From SYIM01 sp041182885 (GTDB lineage: Bacteria; Pseudomonadota; Gammaproteobacteria; Burkholderiales; Burkholderiaceae_E): a stretch of DNA of 64,000 nt. The stretch lies in the NCBI GenBank assembly GCA_049423065.1, contig JBMSQB010000002.1, forward strand, positions 85,777-149,776. Reading direction: 5' to 3'. Under the pieces are notes generated by a model. The model saw nothing but the letters and a program-made list of their open reading frames with translations, ran no database searches and was not told the origin of the DNA. Position 1 is the stretch's first letter. Each line of letters opens with the position of its first letter. This document shows positions 7,438-17,082 of the stretch, one piece after another. The position numbers and the translations under genes were made by a program.

Positions 7438-8850
7438 TCACACCCGAAAAATCTTCCCCGGATTCATGATGTCGTCCGGGTCCAGCGCCCGCTTGATTGC
7501 CCGCATCAGATCGAGCGCATCATCGCCCGCCTCTTCTTCCAGAAAGCCGATCTTGTGGAGCCCCACGCCGTGCTCGCCGGTGCAGGTGCCGTCCATTGCA
7601 AGCGCAAGCCGCACGATCTCGTCATTGAGCCGTTCGGCCTCGGCCACTTCGTTGGCATCATCGGCATTGATGAGCGCCACCGCGTGAAAATTGCCGTCGC
7701 CCACATGACCCAGCAGCATGGTGGGAAAGCTCGCCGTATCAAGAATGCGCCGAGCGCCGCTGATTGAATCGGCCAGCCGCGAAATCGGCACACATGTGTC
7801 AGTCGAAATTGCACGACAGCCAGGCCGCACCTGCAGGCACGAGAAATACGCCTTGTGGCGCGCGTCCCAGAGGCGGTTGCGGTCCTCGGGGCGCGTGGCC
7901 CATTCGAAGTCCTGGCCGCCGTGCTCGGCTGCGAGCGCCTGCACGGTCTCGGCCTGCTCGCGAACACCCGCCTCGGAGCCGTGGAACTCGAAGAACAGCG
8001 TGTGCTGCTCGCGAAGGCCGAGCTTGCTCGCCGCGTTGACCGCGCGGATCGTGTTCTCGCAAAGATATTCGCTTCGCGCAATGGGTACGCCCAGCTGGAT
8101 GGTCTGAATCACCGTGCGGACCGCCGCCTCGAGACTCGGGAAATTCACCACCGCCGCCGACATCGCTTCCGGCACCGGATAAAGCTTCACCGTCACCTCG
8201 GTGATCACCCCCAGCGTGCCTTCCGATCCCACAAAGAGGCGCGTGAGGTCATAGCCCGCCGACGATTTTTTTGCGCGGCTGCCGGTCCGGATCACTTTGC
8301 CGTCGGCGCTCACGACCGTGAGCCCCAGCACGTTCTCCCGCATGGTGCCGTAACGAACCGCATTGGTGCCGGAGGCGCGCGTGGCCGACATGCCGCCCAG
8401 CGAGGCATCCGCCCCGGGATCGATCGGAAAGAACAACCCCTCGCCTCGGATCGCCTCGTTCAGCTGCTTCCGGGTAACGCCCGCCTGGACCGTGGCAGTG
8501 AGATCCTCTGCATTGATCGAGACCACCGCATTCATTCGCGACACGTCGACGCTGACCCCGCCCTGCACCGCGAGAAGGTGCCCCTCGAGCGACGACCCCG
8601 CGCCATACGGGATCACCGGCACCTTGTGCGCGCGGCAGAGCGCGACCGCCGCGGCCACGTCATCGGTGGACTCGGCATAGACCACCGCATCGGGTGGGGT
8701 CACCGGAAACGGAGACTCGTCGCGCCCGTGGTGTTCGCAGACCGCGCGAGCGGTACTGAAGCGATCGCCAAAACGCGCCCGCAGCGCGGACGCAAGCGAA
8801 TCGGGCAGGGGGCGGCGCAACGACTGCGCAACCGCATAGGGATGGTTCAT
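7438..8850 (-). CDS. FAD-linked D-2-hydroxyacid dehydrogenase (glycolate/D-lactate type)
   Basis: 470 residues. The N-terminal half is a PCMH-type FAD domain (VPVIPYGAGSSLEGHL; PGADASLGGMSATRASGTNA; LFVGSEGTLGVITEVTVKLY). The C-terminal half has the FAD-oxidase substrate domain with HVGDGNFH and GEHGVGLHK, the residues typical of GlcD, D-lactate dehydrogenase (cytochrome) and relatives. The start at 8850 has GGGAG six bases upstream; the open frame extends further but adds an atypical N-terminus. It is probably a flavoenzyme oxidising D-lactate or a similar 2-hydroxyacid and passing electrons to the respiratory chain. No iron-sulfur partner subunits (GlcE/GlcF) are adjacent, which favours a stand-alone D-lactate dehydrogenase. 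Confidence 0.88.
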   Translation of the reverse strand: MNHPYAVAQSLRRPLPDSLASALRARFGDRFSTARAVCEHHGRDESPFPVTPPDAVVYAESTDDVAAAVALCRAHKVPVIPYGAGSSLEGHLLAVQGGVSVDVSRMNAVVSINAEDLTATVQAGVTRKQLNEAIRGEGLFFPIDPGADASLGGMSATRASGTNAVRYGTMRENVLGLTVVSADGKVIRTGSRAKKSSAGYDLTRLFVGSEGTLGVITEVTVKLYPVPEAMSAAVVNFPSLEAAVRTVIQTIQLGVPIARSEYLCENTIRAVNAASKLGLREQHTLFFEFHGSEAGVREQAETVQALAAEHGGQDFEWATRPEDRNRLWDARHKAYFSCLQVRPGCRAISTDTCVPISRLADSISGARRILDTASFPTMLLGHVGDGNFHAVALINADDANEVAEAERLNDEIVRLALAMDGTCTGEHGVGLHKIGFLEEEAGDDALDLMRAIKRALDPDDIMNPGKIFRV

Positions 8851-9110
8851 CAGCGGACTCCCGTGGGTGATACCGGATTGTAGGGCGCGCACCGGGATCG
8901 TGCAGCACGCCCTGTCGTGGCGCAGCCGGGCAGACCTCCGTGCGCATGGGTGCCAACGGCGGGGCCCACCGCAGCCCTCGGATGAGGCGGCGACCCTGCG
9001 CAATCCCCCGCTTCCTCGCCCTGGCCCGCACTTTGCCTGATAATGGATGTTTGTCCGCACCGCTCAGCAGGCTTGACACTCCCAAACCCACACACAAAAA
9101 GGGCCGCCTC

Positions 9111-10145
9111 ATGAAACACATGCTCAGTCGCCTTGCCGCCGTCGCTCTGGCCGCCAGCACCCTCACCGCGCTGCCCGCCGCCGCGCAGGAGACCAAGATC
9201 AAGTTCCAGCTCGACTGGCGATTCGAGGGCCCGTCGGCCTTCTTCCTCGCCGGCCGCGCCAAGGGCTATTTCCAGCAGGAAAAACTCGACGTCACCGTCG
9301 ATGCCGGCAACGGCTCGGGCAACGCCGTCAACCGGGTCGCCTCGGGCACCTATGAAATGGGCTTTGCCGATCTGGCCGCGCTCATGGAGTTCGTGGGCAA
9401 CAACCCCACCGCGCCCAGCAAGCCCGTAGCCATCATGATGGTCTACAACAACACCCCCGCGGCGGTACTCGCGCTCAAGAAATCCGGCATCAAATCGCCA
9501 GCCGACCTGAACGGCAAGAAGCTCGGCGCACCGGTGTTCGACGCCGGCCGCAAGGCTTTCCCCATCTTCGCCAAGGCCAACAACCTGAACCTGCCGTCCA
9601 TCCAGTGGACCGCCATGGACCCGCCGCTTCGCGAAACCATGCTCGCGCGCGGCGACGTCGACGCCATCACCGGGTTCACCTTCACGTCGCTCCTCAACCT
9701 GAACGCGCGAGGCGTGAAGGACGCAGACGTGGTGGTTCTGCCCTACCCCGAGTTTGGCGTGAAGCTCTACGGCAACGCGATCATCGCCTCCGAAGAGTTC
9801 ATGAAGAAGAACCCCGAAGCGGTCAAGGCGTTCCTGCGGGCGTTCACCAGGGCAGCCAAAGACGTGATCGCCGATCCGGATGGCTCGATTGCCTTCGTGA
9901 AGCAGCGCGATGCGATCATCGACGAGGCGCTTGAAAAGCGTCGTCTGCGCCTGGCGATCGATACCGCCATTGTCACGCCTGACGCGCGCGCCGAAACCTT
10001 CGGTGATGTCAACCCGGCGCGACTTGCGCTGATGGCCTCCCAGGTTGCCGACGCCTTCGCCACCAAGACCCGCATCGATCCCGACCAGATCTGGAATGGC
10101 AGTTTCCTGCCCAGCAAGGAGCAACGCAACATTCTCGGGAAATAA
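9111..10145 (+). CDS. ABC importer substrate-binding protein, NMT1/SsuA type
   Basis: 344 residues with a cleavable Sec signal ending LTALPAAAQ. The mature start, TKIKFQLDWRFEGPSAFFLA, followed by AKGYFQQEKLDVTVDAGNGS, is the classic start of NMT1/THI5-like binding proteins that deliver alkanesulfonates, pyrimidine precursors and similar small molecules. It leads a three-gene importer operon, with the ATPase 4 bp and the permease 0.9 kb downstream. The 260-bp gap upstream holds no gene; a GATAAT at 9039-9044 could be a -10 box but lacks a convincing -35. The substrate is unknown; the neighbouring nucleoside-type importer hints at nucleobase-like compounds, weakly. Confidence 0.88.
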   Translation: MKHMLSRLAAVALAASTLTALPAAAQETKIKFQLDWRFEGPSAFFLAGRAKGYFQQEKLDVTVDAGNGSGNAVNRVASGTYEMGFADLAALMEFVGNNPTAPSKPVAIMMVYNNTPAAVLALKKSGIKSPADLNGKKLGAPVFDAGRKAFPIFAKANNLNLPSIQWTAMDPPLRETMLARGDVDAITGFTFTSLLNLNARGVKDADVVVLPYPEFGVKLYGNAIIASEEFMKKNPEAVKAFLRAFTRAAKDVIADPDGSIAFVKQRDAIIDEALEKRRLRLAIDTAIVTPDARAETFGDVNPARLALMASQVADAFATKTRIDPDQIWNGSFLPSKEQRNILGK

Positions 10146-10149
10146 GCCG

Positions 10150-11016
10150 ATGACCTCGGCTGCCTCCGCGCAGGAAGACCGCAGCGCCGCGATCGCGGCG
10201 GCTGCGGCCAGCATCCCTCAGGACGAGCGATTCGTCGACTTTGACGGCGTCTGGCTCGCCTATGACCCCACATTGCTTGCGCGAGGCGAATTCGCGGTCG
10301 AAGACATCTCGCTCAGCACCCGTCCTGGCGAGTTCATCGCCATCGTGGGCCCGTCCGGGTGCGGCAAGTCCACCTTCATGAAGCTCGCCACCGGGCTGAA
10401 AATGCCCAGCCGCGGCAACATCCGGATCGGTGGTCAGTCGGTCAGTGGCCCGCTCAAGATCGTGGGTATGGCATTTCAGGCGCCCACGCTGCTGCCCTGG
10501 CGCACCACGCTCGACAACGTGCTCCTGCCGCTTGAAATCGTCGAGCCCTACCGCTCGCAGTTTCGCGCCAAACGCGAAGAATTCGCCGAGCGGGCGCGCA
10601 GGCTGCTCGGAACGGTGGGCCTGCAGGGCTACGAAGACAAGTTCCCGTGGCAACTGTCGGGCGGCATGCAGCAGCGCGCCTCCATCTGCCGAGCGCTCAT
10701 CCATGAGCCCCGCATGCTGCTGCTCGATGAGCCGTTCGGGGCCCTGGATGCGTTCACGCGCGAAGAGCTCTGGAATGTGCTGCGCGACCTCTGGACCGAG
10801 CAGCGCTTCAACGTCATCCTGGTCACGCACGATCTGCGCGAAGCGGTCTATCTCGCCGACACCGTCTATGTGATGAGCAAGCGGCCGGGCCGGCTGGTGG
10901 AGCGACGTGCCATCGATCTGCCGCGACCGCGCGATCTCGAAATCACCTACACCCCGCAGTTCACCGACATCGTTCACGAACTGCGTGCGCGCATCGGCGC
11001 CATCCGCAAGACCTGA
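10150..11016 (+). CDS. ABC importer ATPase, SsuB/TauB type
   Basis: 288 residues. Walker A is GPSGCGKST at residues 67-75, the ABC signature is LSGGMQQR, Walker B is MLLLDEPFGALDAFTREELW, and the switch histidine follows in LVTHDLREAVYL. It powers import with the binding protein just upstream and the permease 20 bp downstream. It has a longer N-terminal lead (about 35 residues) than TauB or SsuB. The ATG at 10150 is chosen because it sits just after the preceding stop. Confidence 0.93.
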   Translation: MTSAASAQEDRSAAIAAAAASIPQDERFVDFDGVWLAYDPTLLARGEFAVEDISLSTRPGEFIAIVGPSGCGKSTFMKLATGLKMPSRGNIRIGGQSVSGPLKIVGMAFQAPTLLPWRTTLDNVLLPLEIVEPYRSQFRAKREEFAERARRLLGTVGLQGYEDKFPWQLSGGMQQRASICRALIHEPRMLLLDEPFGALDAFTREELWNVLRDLWTEQRFNVILVTHDLREAVYLADTVYVMSKRPGRLVERRAIDLPRPRDLEITYTPQFTDIVHELRARIGAIRKT

Positions 11017-11036
11017 GCCCCAACAGGACCCAGCCC

Positions 11037-11804
11037 ATGAATTCAAGCGCGACGGAAAAATTCGCTCCGCTCTTCCTGCTGATCGCCATCATCGCGATCT
11101 GGCAGGCCGTCTGTTCGCTCTTCAATGTCTCCGAGTTCATCTTCCCCAGCCCGATCCAGATCGTGTACGCGCTCTTCGATCTGTGGGGCGCCATCATGGG
11201 ACACGCCTGGCGCACGTTCTGGACCACCATGGTGGGCTTCGGTATCTCGATTGCGGTGGGTGTGGTGCTGGGTTTCATCATCGGGTCGTCGCGCTTTGCC
11301 TACGCAGCCATGTACCCGCTCATGACCGCTTTCAACGCCTTGCCTAAGGCGGCCTTCGTGCCCATTCTGGTGGTCTGGTTCGGTATCGGGATCGGGCCGG
11401 CCATCCTCACCGCATTCCTGATCTCGTTTTTCCCGATCATGGTCAATATCGCCACGGGCCTTGCCACGCTCGAGCCCGAGCTTGAAGACGTGCTCCGCGT
11501 GCTGGGCGCCCGGCGGCTCGACGTCCTCATCAAGGTCGGTTTGCCACGCACCATGCCCTATTTCTTCGCCTCGCTGAAGGTCGCCATCACGCTCGCCTTC
11601 GTAGGCACGACCGTGTCCGAAATGAGCGCATCGAACGAGGGTATCGGCTACCTGCTCATCTCCGCGGGATCGGCCATGAAAATGCCGCTCGCGTTCGCGG
11701 GCCTCCTCGTGGTTGCCGTGATGGCCATGGCCATGTATGAATTCTTCTCATACATCGAGCGGCACACCACAGCCTGGGCACATCGGGGCCAGGGCGCGCA
11801 CTGA
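11037..11804 (+). CDS. ABC importer permease, SsuC/TauC type
   Basis: 255 residues with about six membrane segments. The EAA-like coupling loop reads EDVLRVLGARRLDVLIKVGLP, which matches the SsuC/TauC family. It forms the inner-membrane channel for the importer whose binding protein and ATPase precede it. A homodimer is expected because only one permease gene is present, in contrast to the two-permease importer at 51.9-53.5 kb. Confidence 0.92.
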   Translation: MNSSATEKFAPLFLLIAIIAIWQAVCSLFNVSEFIFPSPIQIVYALFDLWGAIMGHAWRTFWTTMVGFGISIAVGVVLGFIIGSSRFAYAAMYPLMTAFNALPKAAFVPILVVWFGIGIGPAILTAFLISFFPIMVNIATGLATLEPELEDVLRVLGARRLDVLIKVGLPRTMPYFFASLKVAITLAFVGTTVSEMSASNEGIGYLLISAGSAMKMPLAFAGLLVVAVMAMAMYEFFSYIERHTTAWAHRGQGAH

Positions 11805-11851
11805 GCGCGGCAACAGTCAGCCCCGTTCACCCCACTGCCCCCGCAGCACCG

Positions 11852-13390
11852 ATGAGCCCGCGTCTCGAGCTTCGGGCAATCACCAAACGCTGGCCCTCGG
11901 TGACCGCCAACGATGCGGTGAGCCTTGAGGTCATGCCGGGCGAGATTCACGCCCTCCTGGGCGAAAACGGTGCGGGCAAATCCACGTTGATGAAAATTCT
12001 CTACGGCGTCATCCAGGCCGACGCCGGCGAGATCATCTGGGGTGGGCAGACGGTGCGCATTGCCAGCCCGGCCGAGGCGCGTCGGCTGGGCATCGGCATG
12101 GTGTTTCAGCATTTTTCACTGTTCGAGACCCTCACCGTGGTCGAGAACATCGCGCTCGGGCTCGGCGATGGGTCGGCGCTCGACGAACTGTCACAACGCA
12201 TCGCCGTCATTTCCGAGCGCTATGGCCTGCCGATCGACCCGCGTCGAACCGTACACGCGTTATCGGTCGGCGAGCGCCAACGCGTGGAAATCGTGCGCTG
12301 CCTGCTCCAGAAGCCCGAGCTTCTGATCATGGACGAGCCCACCTCGGTGCTCTCCCCCCAGGCGATCGAGAACCTGTTCGGCATGCTTCGCGCCATCGCG
12401 GCCGAAGGCTGCAGCGTGCTCTACATCAGCCACAAGCTCGACGAGATCCGGACGCTCTGTCACCGCGCCACTGTGCTGCGCGGCGGCAAGGTGAGCGCGC
12501 GCTGCACGCCGGCCGAAGAAACGCATGAGTCGCTCGCCAGAATGATGATCGGCGGCAACCTGCCCGAAGTCACCCGGCGCGTGGCGCCCGAGGCCAGTCC
12601 GGTACGGCTCGAGATTTCCAGGCTCACCATGCCGCCCGATGACCCGTTCGGCACTGCCCTCGATGGCATCAGCCTGCAGGTGCGTTCGGGCGAGATCGTC
12701 GGCATCGCTGGCGTATCGGGAAACGGTCAGCAGGAACTCATCGAGTTGTTGTCGGGCGAGCGGCTCGCCACGCACGGCGACACCATCCTGATCGAGCAGC
12801 AGCCAGCCGGGCGCCTGGGGGTAGCGCGTCGCCGCGCGCTTGGTCTCGCCACCATTGTCGAGGAACGCCTGGGCCGGGGCGCGGTGCCGGCTCTGAGCCT
12901 GGTTGACAATGCGCTGCTCACCGCACGCGGCACCATGCTGCGCGGCGCTTTCATCGATCGTCGCGCACTCGGCGCTTTTGCGCGACAGTGCATCGAGCGC
13001 TTCGCCGTACGGTGCCGCAACGAACACTCACCGGCCCGTTCACTGTCGGGCGGCAATCTTCAGCGCTTTATCGTGGGTCGTGAAGTGCTCCAGAACCCAC
13101 GGGTGCTGGTGGTTGCGCAACCGACCTGGGGCGTTGACGTGGGCGCTGCCGCCTTCATCCGCCAGTCGCTGATCGACCTGCGCGATGCGGGCTGTGCCAT
13201 CCTCGTGGTATCCGAAGACCTCGATGAGCTCTTCGAGGTCTCGGACCGGATCGCGGTGCTGGCCGGCGGCCGGCTCTCAACGGCACATCCAGCTGCCGAC
13301 CTCGATGCCGGCGCGATCGGTGTGATGATGGGCGCGGGGGCGCGCGGCGCCGACCAATACGTTACCCAGGCAGACAGCCATGCGGTTTAG
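11852..13390 (+). CDS. Duplicated ABC ATPase of a nucleoside-type importer
   Basis: 512 residues with two ABC cassettes in one chain. The first has a full Walker A (GENGAGKST), a LSVGERQRVEIVRCL signature and LLIMDEPTSVL. The second has the relaxed GVSGNGQQELIELLSG Walker A and RSLSGGNLQRFIVGRE, the usual asymmetry in the RbsA/NupO-like class. It works with the two permeases and the BMP-family binding protein that follow, all overlapping or nearly so, as in bacterial purine-nucleoside or sugar importers. Its 3' end overlaps the next gene by 11 bp. Confidence 0.92.
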   Translation: MSPRLELRAITKRWPSVTANDAVSLEVMPGEIHALLGENGAGKSTLMKILYGVIQADAGEIIWGGQTVRIASPAEARRLGIGMVFQHFSLFETLTVVENIALGLGDGSALDELSQRIAVISERYGLPIDPRRTVHALSVGERQRVEIVRCLLQKPELLIMDEPTSVLSPQAIENLFGMLRAIAAEGCSVLYISHKLDEIRTLCHRATVLRGGKVSARCTPAEETHESLARMMIGGNLPEVTRRVAPEASPVRLEISRLTMPPDDPFGTALDGISLQVRSGEIVGIAGVSGNGQQELIELLSGERLATHGDTILIEQQPAGRLGVARRRALGLATIVEERLGRGAVPALSLVDNALLTARGTMLRGAFIDRRALGAFARQCIERFAVRCRNEHSPARSLSGGNLQRFIVGREVLQNPRVLVVAQPTWGVDVGAAAFIRQSLIDLRDAGCAILVVSEDLDELFEVSDRIAVLAGGRLSTAHPAADLDAGAIGVMMGAGARGADQYVTQADSHAV

Positions 13391-14465
13391 GCTCGAGCGG
13401 CGCACCGAGTCCTCGGCCGCGCTTCAGATCGGTGCACCACTGATCGCAGCCGCACTCACGCTGCTGTCAGGCTTTCTGATCTTCGCCGCGCTCGGAAAAG
13501 ACCCGTTTCACGCCATGCGCGTGTTCTTTCTGTTTCCGCTCAAGGATCTTTACGGCGTCTCCGAGCTCCTCCTGAAGGCCGCCCCCCTGATGCTGATCGC
13601 GATCGGACTTGCAGTGGGCTTTCGCGCCAATGTCTGGAACATCGGTGCGGAGGGTCAGTACATTGCGGGGGCCATCGCCGCAAGCGGGGCCGCGCTCCTG
13701 CTCGACCGCACGGTCGACGCCGCCCTCCTCCTGCCGCTGCTCGCGCTCGCCGGCATGGCAGGCGGCATGGCATGGGCAGCCATCCCGGCCGCACTTCGCA
13801 CCCGCTTCAATGCGAATGAAATACTGGTGTCGCTGATGCTGGTCTATGTTGCAGAGCTCTTTGTCTCCTGGCTCGTGCACGGCCCCTGGCGCGATCCCGA
13901 CGGCTTCAATTTTCCGCAGACGCGCATGTTCGACGACGCCGCGCTTCTTCCCGCCATGATCGAAGGCACACGGCTCACCCATGTGTTTGCGCTTGCGCTG
14001 GTGGCGCTCGCGGCGGGTCACCTCCTCATGCAGCGAAGCTTCGTGGGGTTTCAGCTGCGCGTCGCCGGCCAGGCGCCGGCCGCCGCCCGATACGCTGGCT
14101 TTTCGGCCTCTCGTACGGTCTGGATCGGCATGCTGGCGGGGGGCGCCATGGCCGGACTGGCCGGCATGGCCGAAGTGGCGGGCGCCATGGGCCAGCTCAC
14201 GCCCAAGGTGGGCGTGGGCTATGGCTTTGCCGCCATCATCGTGGCGTTTGTGGGACGACTCCATGCGTTCGGGATTTTTCTTGCGAGCCTCCTCATGGCG
14301 CTGATGGTGCTGGGGGGTGAACAGTCCCAGCAATACCTCGCGCTGCCCTCGTCGGTTGCCAAGGTGTTTCAGGGCATGCTGCTGTTCTATCTTCTGGGCA
14401 CGGATCTGTTCACGCAGTACCGGCTGGTTGCAGCCAGGCGGGGCGATTCGGGCGGGGGCCTCTGA
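13380..14465 (+). CDS. Nucleoside-type ABC permease 1 (NupP-like)
   Basis: 361 residues and about eight to ten membrane segments of the BPD_transp_2 type. The conserved core GFRANVWNIGAEGQYIAGAI and the FNANEILVSLMLVYVAEL segment are hallmarks of this permease class. It overlaps the ATPase by 11 bp and its stop overlaps the start of the second permease, so translational coupling is likely. It pairs with the next gene as a heterodimer in the membrane. Confidence 0.92.
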   Translation: MRFRLERRTESSAALQIGAPLIAAALTLLSGFLIFAALGKDPFHAMRVFFLFPLKDLYGVSELLLKAAPLMLIAIGLAVGFRANVWNIGAEGQYIAGAIAASGAALLLDRTVDAALLLPLLALAGMAGGMAWAAIPAALRTRFNANEILVSLMLVYVAELFVSWLVHGPWRDPDGFNFPQTRMFDDAALLPAMIEGTRLTHVFALALVALAAGHLLMQRSFVGFQLRVAGQAPAAARYAGFSASRTVWIGMLAGGAMAGLAGMAEVAGAMGQLTPKVGVGYGFAAIIVAFVGRLHAFGIFLASLLMALMVLGGEQSQQYLALPSSVAKVFQGMLLFYLLGTDLFTQYRLVAARRGDSGGGL

Positions 14466-15400
14466 TGGATGTCACAACCCTCGCGGCTGCAATCATTTCA
14501 GCGGCAATCGTCGCCGGCACGCCCATGCTCATCGCGGCGCTCGGCCTCCTCATCAACGAGCGCTCAGGCGTACTCAACCTGGGCGCCGAAGGCCTGATGG
14601 CGCTCGGCGCGCTCGCGGGCTTTGCGGCCGCCCATCACTCGGGCAGCGCCTCCGCCGCGGTCGCAGCCGGGGCGATGGCGGGCGCCGCGGCGGCGCTGCT
14701 CTTTGCGGTGCTGACGCTCACCCTGCTCGCCAACCAGGTTGCCTCCGGCCTTGCACTCTCGCTCTTCGGCATCGGGCTCTCGGCCTTTGCGGGCAAGCCC
14801 TATGAGTCGCTGTCACTGGCCGCCGTGCCGGTCTGGGCGATTCCGGTCCTGTCGGATATCCCGCTCCTCGGCCCGGCGCTCTTTCGCCATCAGCCGATGG
14901 TCTATCTGTCGTGGCTGCTGCTGGCTGCGGTGGCCTGGTTTCTGCACCGCTCGCGCGCCGGGCTCGTGCTCCGCGCAGTGGGCGAGTCGCCCGCAGTGGC
15001 GCACGAGGCCGGTTACCCGGTGATCCGGATCCGCTACGGGGCAGTGCTCGCGGGTGGCGCCTTGTGCGGCATGGGCGGGAGCTTCCTTTCGGTGTTTCAT
15101 ACCCCGCTCTGGGCTGAAGGCATGGTGGCAGGACGGGGCTGGATCGCGCTCGCCCTGGTGGTCTTTGCCACCTGGCGCCCGCTGCGGGTGGCGCTGGGCG
15201 CCTGGCTATTCGGCGGCATGCTGATCGCGCAGATGTTCGTGCAGGGATCCGGACTCCAATGGGATATCCCTGCACAATGGCTGTCCGCGCTCCCTTACCT
15301 TGCCACCATTGTGGTTCTGGTACTGATCTCGCGACGGCCGGAACTGATCCGGCTAAACTCCCCGGTCTCGCTTGGCCAGCCCTGGCGACCCGACCACTAG
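14465..15400 (+). CDS. Nucleoside-type ABC permease 2 (NupQ-like)
   Basis: 311 residues, strongly hydrophobic, with the family core INERSGVLNLGAEGLMALGA and NQVASGLALSLFGIGLSAFA. It is the shorter partner permease of the importer. The start codon shares a base with the stop of permease 1. A 31-bp gap with AAGGAG then leads to the binding-protein gene, completing an ATPase-permease-permease-receptor operon. Confidence 0.92.
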   Translation: MDVTTLAAAIISAAIVAGTPMLIAALGLLINERSGVLNLGAEGLMALGALAGFAAAHHSGSASAAVAAGAMAGAAAALLFAVLTLTLLANQVASGLALSLFGIGLSAFAGKPYESLSLAAVPVWAIPVLSDIPLLGPALFRHQPMVYLSWLLLAAVAWFLHRSRAGLVLRAVGESPAVAHEAGYPVIRIRYGAVLAGGALCGMGGSFLSVFHTPLWAEGMVAGRGWIALALVVFATWRPLRVALGAWLFGGMLIAQMFVQGSGLQWDIPAQWLSALPYLATIVVLVLISRRPELIRLNSPVSLGQPWRPDH

Positions 15401-15431
15401 CCCTCCCCCTTATGTGACAAGGAGCCCGACC

Positions 15432-16514
15432 ATGACCCAACGCCGTGCTTTCCTCTCCGCCACCGCAGGCACCGGCCTGCTCGCCGCCTCTGGCCTTGCC
15501 TTCGGGCAGGCGCCTGTCAAGGCAGGTTTTGTGTATGTCAGCCCGATCGGCGATGCCGGCTGGACCTTCCAGCACGACACCGGCCGCAAGCAGATGGAGC
15601 AGGCCCTCAAGGGCAAGGTTGAAACGCGCTTCATCGAGAGCGTGCCTGAAGGGGCCGACGCCGAGCGTGTCATCCGCGAGCTCGCGCAAAGCGGCCATCA
15701 GGTGGTCTTCGCAACCAGCTTCGGCTACATGAACTACATGGAGCGCGTGGCCAAGCAGTTCCCCAAGGTCGCGTTCGTGCACGCCACGGGCTACAAGACC
15801 GGCCCCAACATGGGCATCTACAACGCGCGTTTCTACGAAGGCCGCTACCTCACCGGCATCGTTGCCGGTCACATGTCGCGCTCAAATGTGCTGGGCTATG
15901 TCGCGGCCTTCCCCATCCCCGAGGTCCTGCAGGGCATCAACGCCTTCACGCGCGGCGCGCGCAGCGTCAACCCCAAGGTCGAAGTGCGGGTGATCTGGGT
16001 CAACTCCTGGTACGACCCGGGCAAGGAAGGCGACGCGGCCAACACGCTTCTGTCGCAAGGCGCTGATGTGGTCACGCATCACACCGATTCCACGGCGGTG
16101 GTTCAGGCCGCCGAGAAGGCCGGCAAATACGCCATCGGCTACCACTCCGACATGTCCAAGTACGGCGCCAAGGCGCACCTCACCGCCGCCACGCACCACT
16201 GGGGCGAGTACTACACCCGCACCATGAACGAGGTGCTGGCTGGCAACTGGAAGCCAGGCAGCATCTGGGGCGGCTACAAGGAGGGCATGGTCAAGCTCGC
16301 GCCCATCAATCCCGCAGTGCCCGCCGAGGTTCGCAGTGCCATCGCGAAACTCGAGGCCGGTCTCACGGCAGGCAGCTTCCACCCGTTCACCGGTCCGGTC
16401 ATCGACCAGGATGGCAAGGAGCGCGTGGCCGCAGGCAAGGTGATGGGCGACGACGAACTGGGCAAGATGGACTACTACGTCCAGGGTGTTGCCAGCCGAC
16501 TGCCGAAAAAATAA
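15432..16514 (+). CDS. BMP-family ABC substrate-binding protein
   Basis: 360 residues. The N-terminus MTQRRAFLSATAGTGLLAAS has a twin-arginine-like export signal ending near AFGQ. The mature protein starts VKAGFVYVSPIGDAGWTFQH and contains DVVTHHTDSTAVVQAAEKAG, typical of the PnrA/BMP group that binds purine nucleosides. It is soluble in the periplasm. It ends directly before the adenosyltransferase gene with no gap, so the two are probably co-translated. The ligand is inferred from the family only. Confidence 0.9.
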   Translation: MTQRRAFLSATAGTGLLAASGLAFGQAPVKAGFVYVSPIGDAGWTFQHDTGRKQMEQALKGKVETRFIESVPEGADAERVIRELAQSGHQVVFATSFGYMNYMERVAKQFPKVAFVHATGYKTGPNMGIYNARFYEGRYLTGIVAGHMSRSNVLGYVAAFPIPEVLQGINAFTRGARSVNPKVEVRVIWVNSWYDPGKEGDAANTLLSQGADVVTHHTDSTAVVQAAEKAGKYAIGYHSDMSKYGAKAHLTAATHHWGEYYTRTMNEVLAGNWKPGSIWGGYKEGMVKLAPINPAVPAEVRSAIAKLEAGLTAGSFHPFTGPVIDQDGKERVAAGKVMGDDELGKMDYYVQGVASRLPKK

Positions 16515-17066
16515 ATGGGTCTTCGACTCACGGCCATCGCCACCCGGACCGGCGATGACGGCAGCACCGGATTGGGTGACGGCAGTCGCACGTCGAAGAA
16601 CAGCCTTCGTATCGCCGCCATTGGCGATGTCGATGAACTGAACTCGACGCTGGGGCTGCTGCTCACCGAACCCATGCCCACGGAATTGCGCGAGGCGCTT
16701 CTCGGCGTGCAGCACGATCTGTTCGATCTGGGCGGCGAACTCGCCATTCCGGGCTATGACAATCTGGCCGAAACCCAGGTTGCCCGGCTCGACTCACTGC
16801 TTGAGCACTACAACGCGCAGCTGCCGCGGCTCGCGGAGTTCATTCTCCCCGGGGGCTCGAGAGCGGCGGCGCTTGCCCATGTCACGCGAACCGTGTGCCG
16901 ACGCGCCGAGCGCGCCCTGGTCGCATTAGGCGAACACGAGGCGGTGCGGCCGGCGCTTCGCCAGTATCTGAACCGCCTGTCCGATCTGATGTTTGTGCTC
17001 GCGCGCGTGCTGAACCGCCACGCAGGGGGCACCGACGTGCTGTGGCAGCAGGGCCGCAACAAGTAG
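16515..17066 (+). CDS. Cob(I)alamin adenosyltransferase, PduO type
   Basis: 183 residues. The N-terminus TAIATRTGDDGSTGLGDGSR is the ATP-binding motif of PduO-type ATP:cob(I)alamin adenosyltransferases, and the helical core has RTVCRRAER and YLNRLSDLMFVLARVLNR. It makes adenosylcobalamin from reduced cobalamin and ATP. It follows the BMP-type receptor with zero intergenic bases, which suggests a shared transcript. No B12-dependent mutase or corrin gene is present in the window, so the reason for the pairing is unclear. Confidence 0.93.
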   Translation: MGLRLTAIATRTGDDGSTGLGDGSRTSKNSLRIAAIGDVDELNSTLGLLLTEPMPTELREALLGVQHDLFDLGGELAIPGYDNLAETQVARLDSLLEHYNAQLPRLAEFILPGGSRAAALAHVTRTVCRRAERALVALGEHEAVRPALRQYLNRLSDLMFVLARVLNRHAGGTDVLWQQGRNK

Positions 17067-17082
17067 CGCACTCCCCACCGGC

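Noticed and set aside
9073..9078. Perfect TTGACA before the NMT1-type receptor
   Set aside because: At 17 bp downstream there is AAAAAG rather than a -10 box, and the start codon is too near.
8850..10214. 454-residue open frame antisense to the binding-protein gene
   Set aside because: It mirrors codon positions of the real gene, has no family motif, and covers the well-supported receptor at 9111-10145. Long antisense frames are common at this GC content.
12260..13027. 255-residue antisense frame inside the double ATPase gene
   Set aside because: It has no recognisable domain; the plus-strand ATPase has two full sets of ABC motifs.
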